A program made the position numbers and the translations under genes. A stretch of DNA of 64,000 nucleotides from Trichaptum fuscoviolaceum (taxonomy: Eukaryota; Basidiomycota; Agaricomycetes; Hymenochaetales; Trichaptaceae), in NCBI GenBank assembly GCA_910574455.1, contig CAJSYZ010000007.1, forward strand, positions 5,575,974-5,639,973, in the 5' to 3' direction. This document shows positions 43,352 to 52,620 of the stretch, one piece after another (the stretch's first letter is position 1; each line of letters begins with the position of its first letter). The notes under the pieces are model-generated. The model saw nothing but the letters and a program-made list of their open reading frames with translations, was not told where the DNA came from and searched no databases.

Positions 43352-45749
43352 ATGTCTAAAGCATTCAAGCGAGCCATCGCGAAGCACAAGGAGAAGAAAG
43401 CCCGCCGCGATCTCGAAAAGAATAGCAAGTATATCGTCGACGATATCGATCGCATTTCGTCCGCTGTCAAACAATACGGAATCTTCGGGCGCTACTGCAA
43501 TGGGCCTTATGAGGACGCGACCGAAGATGATGCGAGCTCTGTGAGCTCATTTTCAACGATGGCAACGACCGACGACAATCCCGGGGCTGGATATGCGGTA
43601 GACAAGTACTTCTATCAACCTGTCGGAAGAAGAATCGAAAAGATTGCATTCCGAATCGCAATGCCGCTTCTTTCACCATTCAGAATCTTTCAGTACATAG
43701 AGGAGCACAACTTTAAAGGACGGCTCACCTACGTGACTTATTCCTTCCTACCATTTCCAATTAAGTTGAAGACTGTATACTTAGCTGGTCTGGACTCTCT
43801 AGTTCATCAGACACGGTGAGTGTGTCAAATAATCTTAGGGAAAGTTATATATAAAGGCTTTCCAGGTCGAATTCACTCATGCGGTCTTCAGCGGCCCTTT
43901 CGGCACTTATTCGCTTATGTCCTACGGATGAAAATATAACCCGCTTTTTCTACCGTACTTACAATCAAATGGGCCATCCTAACTTTGCTCTATCGTTGAT
44001 TGATAGTGATACCAAGGAAAAGAAGTGCTATCTCTTCTTGCTGACACTTATATGGGCACGTCCTGGTCCTAGTAAGGATGGAATAAGACATGGTTATATC
44101 AACAACTATACTCTGAGCAGTCGCTCATACTTAAAAGAGACGTTGCTGAAGCTTGTGAACTCTTGGCGGTAAGTATCCTATATAAATCTTACACCAGTTT
44201 CTGATTGAGCTCAACAGTTTTCCGAACAACGATGCCTTTGCTATTATGTCTGAAGCATCTCTTCACTTCGCGCAAGCCATAAATGAAATATGCTCAAATT
44301 TGGGGTACTCAGAACTTGAAGATTTTGACCTATTGTATTTCTTCACCATTTTCATTCTCCACTTCATTCCGTTCATAAATAACAATTCTACTCGGCCTAC
44401 ATGTGGACAACAGACACAGCAACTTTACCATATGCTGCTCTTGACATTCTTGCGCTGGCTTGATGCGGCTTTGGTTGAATTTGCACTCCAGTTACTTAGG
44501 TATATGATGAGCTGGAGAACACCACATATATCGCAAACTAAACTCGCGATGCACAGTTTGCTCTTGCAGTACGTGGTGATGCAATTTATTTTCTGGCTCT
44601 GATATTCACCCCAATATAGTGACCCCGTATATGCAACTCTACTTCCTGTATCAACGGGCCACCTGCGTTCAGATACAGGACTTCTTGAGAATTTCCTACC
44701 AAGGAATCGAAGACACCGCAGAGAACCTTTGACCATCACAGAAACATTCATCAGGGCTTCCATACCTAGAAATCAACGCCTCTTGACGTCTCTTGACGAG
44801 CTCGAGCGTGAGATTCGGGACAGCCTGTCCAGGCCAATCCCCAAAGGCGAGCAAGCAAGATTGATTTTCATTTTGCAGAACCTGTACAAATGATCTCGCA
44901 TACATTCTTTTAGGCAACATACCCAACAATGCATATACGTTCTATCGCTATACGTTCTATCACGCGCGACGTGTGCATGTTATTGAAAGTGGATTATCGA
45001 AAGAGTTTTTGGAAGCGAGAAGGGAATGGCAGGACTGGAGAGAGTATGAAAAAAGACAGCGGGTACGTCATGAATGGGGCATATATCTCTGCTCAAACCT
45101 CGATTGGGATTGGGACGTTGCGGGCTGTCTGGAACGTCTCTTTGAGTTGCCGGAGGAGGTGACACCAACAACCGCACCCATTGCTACTGTCTCTCCGGAG
45201 ACAGGAAAGGCGGATACATGGAACATCTTTACGGAAGCTAGTCTGCCGACGGAGATGAAGATTGTGTACAAGTCTACCACGGGCGAGACAAAGTATAAGA
45301 CAATTGTGATCTGCCCATCGACCGATGACGTCGCATCTGCGGGAGAATCATCCCCTGTTGTTCGAGGGTATCACGAGCCAGGCTACGCGGGAGAAGGAGA
45401 AACCGAGGTTGAAGCAGTGGTCATCACGGACGAGAGCGGCGACTCAGCACCAAGGCTAGAGACCGACACAGAACTTGGAGTGAAGCAGGCTATCGAGAAA
45501 CAAGAAGAAGTCTTGCTCATGATAGATGAGCCAGGCTGCGCAGGACGCGCAGAAGGTCGGAACGGATCAGAGTTCGTCGTGTACGAGGGCTACGATGCAC
45601 CGCCAGCACAAGAGATAGAGTTTGGACACATGGATTTCGGATGTGGTCAAGACACCGCCGAAAAGGACGATCTAGAGGAATTGATGAGGAACCGCGAAGC
45701 GAAGCCGGAGCAGAACGTCGACCAGATATCTATCTGCTCAGTGGACTAG
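43352..45749 (+). pseudogene. Family A copy A6, chimeric and probably truncated
   Basis: Exons 1-3 (43,352-43,815, 43,866-44,168, 44,218-44,568) and exon 4 from 44,620 are intact. The intron 4 donor, GTGAGC in A3/A5, reads GCAAGC here. Reading through ends at TGA 44,891-44,893, giving 463 residues. Splicing at the GC donor does not restore the exon 5 frame. Exon 5 (HVIESGLSKEF ... DQISICSVD) is otherwise open to TAG at 45,747-45,749 and carries a 15-bp tandem duplication (TATACGTTCTATCGC-like) at 44,934-44,965. The 5' flank and first codons match A4, but exon 1 from about residue 23 to 110 matches A3, which suggests gene conversion. Confidence 0.6.
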
Positions 45750-46588
45750 GCGTGTCATGGAGGTCGCGTGTCATGGAAGTCGTCGATCAATAGAGAAGGT
45801 GGATAGCGTAAAGGCCTCATGGATAAAGGAAGGACTTCATTGTTGATGGCCGACTGTGTTTCTTGTCTGAATGTTGTGCGCGTCGAATTAGACGCCGGGT
45901 ATATCTGTTTCGTATTTAAATTAGCAATGAAAAATGGCTTTTATGTTAGCAAAGCGAGCGTACAGAGAGGCCGGTGGGTTACTTTTAAGAGATCGTCTAA
46001 TATTGGGGAATACTGAGAAGAAGGCGGCCACCCCGGAAGGCCACCGGACAGCATCACTGGCACGCCTGTTGCTAGCGCATATTGGAGTCAAGCGCAGGCA
46101 GACACGAGCGCGTCCCAGTCTTGACTAAGGGTAGCTTGTGAGGACAAGTCGCACCCATTTAGAAGATACAGAGCCTTAAGGCGCGCAGATACCATAGGTC
46201 CAGGTTTCGAGGCCTATAGGAGGTGAATGGAAGAATAAACACCCTTCTCGGTATCCGGAAATTTGATTGAGGTCTGCCGCCTTATTCTGGCGAGATAAGC
46301 ACTGCGAGATAGAGCGAGCATGCTCGAGCCGAAGTACATGATAGCGTATCATCTATTGAGTCCCGGAAGGAGTACTGAATGCCCAAGCTTGAACCGACCG
46401 GATGCTCGAGCACTGAGCATGAGCCAAACACCCGAAAGCCAAGAACCACGCGGAAGGAAGTCTTGACGTCCACTCCGTACACCATGCGCCCGAGCGAAGT
46501 CCGCTAAGAGATCCAACCATTCAATGCGGTAATGCAATAAAATCAAAAGTTTATTCACGTACTAATACAAAACCCCTTTTGTTCATCA
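45750..46588. other. A6-B6 spacer
   Basis: Homologous to the A1-B1 and A2-B2 spacers, with the TTAGCAATGA element near 45,922 and the AATAAAATCAA-type sequence near 46,535. Confidence 0.45.
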
Positions 46589-47850
46589 TCAGAGTCTCTC
46601 TCCACCTTCACTTCCATCACCGTCTCCGTTTAACCTGATACCTCCAACACTAACGTACTCGCCCTCCGAACCCGAGCGTCCCATGAGACAGATCTGAACC
46701 TCGTCAACATTATACGCGCCCAGGTCTATTCGATGCCCGTGCTCGCTTTTAGTTGTGCGTGGGGTGGGCCTTTGGACTGGACGGCGGGCATGGGCGGAAG
46801 AAGCCACACCCGAGGACGAAGTGGGTTGCACGAAGGTGGTCTCGTAACCTGAAGATTGATTTGCGGCAGTATCTGTGCCATCTGGCACGGAGATCGCCTT
46901 GAAAGCGTCCGAGGCCAGTATGGTGTGGAAGTCAAACGGCACCCGCTTTCCATCGCGTGCGCGTGGTCGGCGGTAAACCGTGTTGATGAGCGTGCAGTGG
47001 AGCTTCAACGTCCTGTGTTCGTCTTCGACGAGGCCGGCTTGGATGAACGAGGTGTTGATAAGCTCTACAGTTTTTCAGTTACAGTAGTATGAAATTGGGT
47101 AACATAGACCACACACCACAAACTGACCTTAACCTCCTGGTCGCTTCACTCTCTTTGCTTTCGTCTGGACCATCAAACATAACGTGCGCGTTTCTTGCCC
47201 CGCCACGGTGCGGCTGCATTATATCGAGAACTTCGAGCGGGATGCGAAGTGGCTGATTCTCCATGATTGCAAGGATGCGAGGGCGGAGGGACGTGAGAAG
47301 GGCAAGAACCGTGCTCAACGTTTTCGGCATCCCCGCCGTTGCAGTAGCAGCAGGGGCTAGCGATAGTCGCCTTCCAGCGCCATAACCTCCAGCGTCAAGT
47401 GCAGCCTTCGGGGTAGGATAACGATGCTTTCGTCCAGTCCGGGTGTGGGTGGGTCGTTTGCAAGCAGAGAAGAGGTGAAGTCAGACACGCGTGCGCGGAG
47501 GTCAGGGATGTGTCCCTATCATCACACCCACCCTTTAAGTATTCAGCAAGTCTAAAGTTGAAGAGTGCGTACGAGTGGGATAGAGAGGACTATTCAGCGA
47601 TGAGCAGAGGAGGAAAACAAATATAGTCGAAAATCGTACAGTGTGTTAGCTAGTACCACCTCTACCTCGACCAATTCCTCCTATGACATCTCCTCCCCTC
47701 ATCCAACTGTGCTGTGCTTGTCCTCGACCTGAACCACTTCCCATTGCGTTGCCTCCGACCGCTTGGTCCCACGGCGTGCGGTTGACTCAAGCGCTTGCAT
47801 TAAAGACTGAAGTATGTCTCAAGCCTTGAGGTTGTTTTGTAATTCGAACG
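46589..47850 (-). pseudogene. Family B copy B6, best-preserved C-lobe, 5' broken
   Basis: The C-terminal exon (47,008-46,589) is fully open: KLHCTLINTVYRRPR (second HxT), RVPFDFHTILASDAF, HRIDLGAYNVDEVQICLMG, then SGSEGEYVSVGGIRL to the stop at 46,591-46,589. This exon gives the clearest match to the AKAP7/ASCC1 2H family. The N-lobe has GLDESIVILPRRLHLTLEVM and, one frame over, LLTSLRPRILAIM with PLRIPLEVLDIMQ. The 5' exon contains at least two stops after EVVQVEDKHSTVG. It is the last array member before the boundary at about 47.9 kb. Confidence 0.65.
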
Positions 47851-47879
47851 AAGTTGACAGGACTTCGAAGAAGTACCAC

Positions 47880-48400
47880 GACTCGTGACAAGCGGGAGCA
47901 CGTGCATCAGGGAAACTTCCTTTTGCTTACGGCGACTGACGCGTCCTGACGTGTCCTGATTTGGCTGGCACCTGTCTGAAGGGTCGCTACTTCGTCTGAA
48001 AATACACTGATTGCCTTATCTCACTAAAATAAGGAGTGTTTCAGGATGCAAGCCGTCTCTCAGTGCATCAGAATGCAAGTCAGGATTTCAGTGCTCAAGT
48101 GTAATACATCAGGAATCGCTTACTAGTACGGCGGCTGTCCTGAAGCTTCAAGTTCCTTACTAGTAGTAAATGGGTTGAAGTGTTGCCTGGCTGCCTGATG
48201 GCCTTAGAACACGGCGTTTCAGGACAAAATCAGTGCATAAGGAGGAAAGTTACACATCAGGCGCTAAGCCAGGCTCAAGTGAGATTTAAGCACGAGCGTG
48301 CACAGTTCAAGTAAAATGGCAAGTACAAGATAAGTTCATCAGCAGATTCAGTATAGAAGTCAAAGCCACCACTCATTACACGTGTATCTTAACAAGCTAC
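47880..48400. repeat. Word-repeat DNA (CATCAGG/CCTGA family) at array boundary
   Basis: TCCTGA, CATCAG and their complements recur about every 20-40 bp (for example TTTCAGGA, CATCAGGAAT, GTCCTGAAG). No gene is visible. It marks the change from the A/B array to the right-hand region. Confidence 0.5.
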
Positions 48401-48830
48401 ATTAATTTGATATCAATGCCCATGCACTCCAACACGCCCATCTGACCCGGAAAGCTCACCAGCTGGACCTGCTACAGGTCGACTGGTTGATTGAGAAGTT
48501 GCGGGTGAAGACATGGACGCCGGGAGGTTCAGACGGCTGGCCTCACTGTCGCTCGTCCTGATCGTGGGTCCGCAGAGAGTCTTTCCGTAGCAACTTGAAT
48601 ACGGTTTGCTCTTGTCAAGACCCGGCGGACGCACATTATTTCGATCCGCCCCTTGAGCTCTGACCCGTGCGCGCAACTCGGCAATCTGAGTGCATGTTCA
48701 GGAACAGGCGGCTTTGGAGCGCGAGGGGCGGGCCACCCAGCGGTCAGCATATAACGATGATGTGCTGACGGAGCAGGCCTGCAACTCGCCTTTGCATGTG
48801 GCAACTGTAATCCAGAGGCTTTCGCCTGAG
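48400..48830 (-). pseudogene. Diverged copy of the kinase 5' region
   Basis: It matches the DNA at about 50,640-50,960 that overlaps and precedes the kinase remnant. Shared stretches include GCAGAGAGTCTTTCCGTA-like and CAAGACCCGGCGG, then the GCCCAGCGGTCAGCA-like part. No kinase motif follows on its 3' side, so it is a partial duplicate. Reading frames are not preserved. Confidence 0.5.
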
Positions 48831-49394
48831 ACCCTCCGACCAGACCCTCAACTTCACGAACCTTCGTCTCGTCATCAAGAGCGTATCAATCATTCTGCTC
48901 ACCTTTTTCTTTCAAACATACAAACCACCGGATTTCCTCTGTGCTTCTCTTTCCCAACTCGGACTAACACTCTCTTGTTTTCGAGCACCAATTCCGATCC
49001 AAAGGTTTTCGATTTAGACTCTTCAAGCAGTGCCCCAACCTTGCGAACCTTCGTCTACTCTACCTCGAGAGTGCGCCTATTCTGGTCTGCGCATCTTCCA
49101 ATTTCTACTGCATTGATTCCGTTCTCTGTCTTTCCCGCATCATGACTGCCCTCTCCTCCTCAAATGTCTCCTTACAAACTTCGGCTTTGCGCTGCCACTC
49201 AACAACCTGGTGTTTAGTATACCGAGCGCTTGCTCTTGACCTTTTGATGTCATCGGAAAGCGTCTGCGCACGAAGCATGGTGAGAAAGCATGTCGCCTAG
49301 ATGCTCCCTCCTCCACCTCCTTCACGAGTTTCTTCTTTGCGACCATAAGTTGCCTCTCAAGCGTCCTGATTGATGTCCGAAGGTTGTTCGACCG
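48831..49394. other. Unassigned gap
   Basis: Open frames on both strands (48,690-49,145 plus; 49,140-49,310 minus) have no recognisable domain. Nothing further supported. Confidence 0.3.
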
Positions 49395-50745
49395 CTCGAA
49401 CTCCTTCGCCTGCTGTATTTCTTCAAGAACTCTTGCTATACCGCAGAGAACATTAGCAAGACCAATGAAAAAAATGTGCATTCACATACATCCAATCGCT
49501 TGTTTGCAAAGGCCTGACTGTAACATTGACACACAAGCAAACACTCAGAAAGCTTTTCAGTTCCCTACAAATAGTATCGGGTGTCTTAAGAGAAGGTGTT
49601 CCATTTGTAGCAATGAGGTACAAGACCTTCAGCAATTCCTTGTCCAGGTATAGAGGTTCAGTCTCAATCATTTCGATAACCATGATACCGAGAGACTACT
49701 AGATGTCAACCTTTTTTGTTTGGCAACCTCCGGACCCATCCAGTACGGTGTGTCAACCATTGATGCGCACTGATTTCTGGTCCGTAAGTTTGGCACAGAA
49801 ACCAAAGTCGGCTGCAAGTAACAAAGTACCCTCTTCAGCAAGTTGGGAGATAATCATTACGGGATAACCCACTGATTTTGACACAACTGTGTGCATTTAA
49901 AAAGCAAGTAACCGACTTGCTATCACGATGAATAATATGCTGTTCGTGAAGATGACAGAGCCCTTGCACATCTTAGAAATTAGACAGACTATAGTTAAAG
50001 CAGATTCAAAATGATACATAATGAAGCATGCATACCTCAAGGCAAATACTAGAGATGTGTTCCTCTTCTGGTTGATTATTCTCAATGATATCTATGCGAG
50101 CACCACCTTCCACTAATTCCATAACGACCATTCTTTTTGACGAGATAAGTTTCAAGGTAATCGGTAATGTTGGGGTGCTAAGATATTTTCATAACGAGAA
50201 TTTCGATGAAAAGTAGCTCGATGCGCGGCTGGCGGGAGAGATCGATCTCCCTGACCACAACTTTTTTGCCATTTACAGGATGTTTTGCAACATAGACCTG
50301 CCCAGCTGCACTGAAGAACTCATTTAGATAATAATTTCAGAGTGAATCAGTTTTATACTCACCCTTGACCAGCCTTCTTAGTTTTGCTATATTGCAACTT
50401 CGGATTGTCGGGACTGACCACACTTCTCATCTTGTCCATGATCTGTGCCTCTGACATGGTGCTGATCCTCCAATCCTTCTCCCTCGCCTTCTCCAACTCC
50501 GCGGTTGCAGCAACTCCCTGCCATCATCCGCCGAAGTCACAGTCACAATTGCCGGCTGTTGATTAGCATTATCCTTCGAAAGTTTATTCATAGGCTTCAG
50601 CGATTTAACCGATGATGGTCCAGCAAGAGCACCGGTTGAACCTGCGACGGATTGACTGGCTGGTTGAGAAGTCGCAGGTGAAGGCTTGGACGGCAGTAGG
50701 TTCGGATGGCTGGCCTCGCTGATGCTCAACCTGATCACGGGTCAA
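49395..50745 (-). pseudogene. STE20/PAK-like protein kinase pseudogene
   Basis: Read on the minus strand the PAK-family order is clear. MSEAQIMDKMRSVVSPDNPK (50,457-50,398) is the block before the kinase domain. Then come GQVYVAKHPVNGKKVVVREI (Gly loop to the Lys position, altered to Val-Val-Arg), VVMELVEGGARIDIIENN (hinge), HLHEQHIIHRDSKS (catalytic loop), ADFGFCAKL (DFG), TPYWMGPEVAKQK (APE region as GPE), IMVIEMIETEPLYLD and CRELKSFLSVCLCV, and finally QEFLKK. Frameshifts and stops lie near 50,520, 49,745, 49,690 and 49,440, and several catalytic residues are changed. Active PAK kinases relay Cdc42/Rac signals to polarity and MAP kinase pathways; this copy cannot. Confidence 0.8.
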
Positions 50746-50839
50746 CAGAGAGTCTTTCCGTATCGCTATGGGTCGTTCTTGGTCAAGACCCGGCGGGCGC
50801 ACATTATTTTGATCCGGCCCATGAGCTCTGACGGGTGCG

Positions 50840-51400
50840 CGCAAAACAGCAGAGCTGAGTTCAGGGACAGGCAGGCGGCTTGGGAGCGGGTGTCCGCCCA
50901 GCGGTCAGCAGAGGACGTTAAGGTGCTGGCGGAGCAGGAGGCATGCAGTGGCCTGCAAGGCATTTGGCAAAAGCGGAAGCGTGGGGCGAGACCCCGCAGA
51001 GGTTGTGTTAGCATGTTGAGAAATGACGAAACCCGTGGCACGAGCTGCTACGAAGGCGGTGGATATCGATGGCTTGCCATTCACAGTCTTGACGAATCAT
51101 CCGAGGGCGACATCCAACCCGCCATTTGTAGAAGATGAGCCAGCTATACCTGTTCCTGCGTTAATCGGGGAGCAGACGGGGAAGGACCATCAAAGATAGA
51201 AAGCGAGTTTGACGGAGATGCACCTCCTGATCGCGCTTCTGGAGATTTGTGTAAGATTTCAAAACATCGAGAACAGCCTGAGGAGCACGGGGCAGTGTGA
51301 TCGTAGACTTGGTCAACAACGTGTGGTAGTACCAGAGTTGGAGTCATTAGCACGCATGAGATTCGTCGTCGTTCCTGAAGAATAAGTAAACGCACGTGTC
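50840..51400 (+). pseudogene. Decayed coding remnant, unknown family
   Basis: A coding-like stretch reads AEFRDRQAAWERVSAQRSAE then LAEQEACSGLQGIW. One frame over it continues with VARAATKAVDIDGLPFTVL, TSNPPFVEDEPAIPVPALIG and, after further stops, RVVVPELESLARM. Part of it recurs near 48,710-48,830. It may be a fragment of a mobile-element gene, but no diagnostic motif is present. Confidence 0.4.
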
Positions 51401-51402
51401 CA

Positions 51403-51978
51403 TCATTTTAAGAACGAGACAGCACGGCTACATACTACAGTAGTAGTAGTACTACTAGTATGCACACGCTTGATATATTTGACACTACATCTGTTAGTTT
51501 GAGGAGACTTTGTCGTTGAGCAGCCTTTAATGCATATGCTCGTTAGTTTGAATAATAGGAAATAAATAGGAGTGTCGCGGACCTTCAAGTTGTTTGTGTG
51601 GAAGGTTAATTGATGTCTGCTCCGAGTCCTTGCCAGTGTGAAAACCATCCACTTGCAAATCCAGAACTTGAACAAACTAGTGAAAGCATCCTCCTTCACG
51701 CTTGCCCATCCAATCCTCACAATGTCGCTAAGCGATGGGTTAAAATTGGGACAAATTAGAGACGGCCCCATTCTGCTGTACACGTAGCGTAACTCGGAGA
51801 CGGCAAAGGTTGTGAGAAGGCAAAGGATGTCTTGATACTGTTTGACACGATCGTTGACGAGCCTAGTATGTGATACGCTGCTTGATCTGTATAACGCTGC
51901 TGTGGAGCTTGCCAGTGGGGGGGCTGGGAGGGTCGGTCTGAACAACGTTGCTGTCATTTCAAGTCGATGGTATGGCAT
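51403..51978 (-). CDS. Possible small orphan gene
   Basis: An uninterrupted 191-codon frame from ATG 51,978. The first 115 residues look protein-like (for example PSLSDIVRIGWASVKEDAF). The last 40 residues run into TACTAG-type word repeats and look noncoding, so a splice or stop is probably missed. No family is recognised. It could be a chance frame. Confidence 0.25.
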   Translation of the reverse strand: MPYHRLEMTATLFRPTLPAPPLASSTAALYRSSSVSHTRLVNDRVKQYQDILCLLTTFAVSELRYVYSRMGPSLICPNFNPSLSDIVRIGWASVKEDAFTSLFKFWICKWMVFTLARTRSRHQLTFHTNNLKVRDTPIYFLLFKLTSICIKGCSTTKSPQTNRCSVKYIKRVHTSSTTTTVVCSRAVSFLK

Positions 51979-52620
51979 GGTGACTACGGCCAGTGTTGAG
52001 CATCTTCAATGTCCACCAAGTACTATGCCTGTGGTAGCAACAACTTGAAGTTGAAGTCGACAACTGAGTGCTAGCCTGCTAGGTGAGTGCTACAACTTCA
52101 AGTTGAACTTGAAGTCACCGTGACCGGCGGCGTGCTAGTGAGCCTGAGTGACTCCGACTCAGACATCACTGGCAGAAGAATTTGCCGTCCATGTCCTCTT
52201 CATCTTGCTCCCCGGAACATTGAAGGGATGAAGTAGTGATGTTGAAGGCAACTTGAGCCAGAGGAACTTTAACACGGTGTATGTCCCCGAAATGTTAAAG
52301 TAGAAGCACAACACAAACACTGGCAAGCCTTCGGGTACTACTAGTACTAGTAGTAGGCTAGTACTAGTAGATACTCCTGGCAGCCTGGGGATGCGCTGCA
52401 TCGTATGAGATGTGGTGATCAGTATTTACAGAATATCTTCAAGTTGAAGGTCATATCATCACACAATCAAGCAAGACATAGGCGTTTTATTCAAGAAAAA
52501 GACGACACATCATTGTTTACTATTATCGGAAAGACAAAGTCAAAACATCATTGTTTATCAGGAAGACAGATAGACTCAACGAAGTTTATACCGTGACCAT
52601 ATACTACGGGTAGTAGTATA
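51979..52620. repeat. Palindromic-word repeat DNA
   Basis: Dense copies of CAACTTGAAGTT-type words (52,020-52,130) and TACTAGTA-type words (52,325-52,370). No gene seen. Confidence 0.5.
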
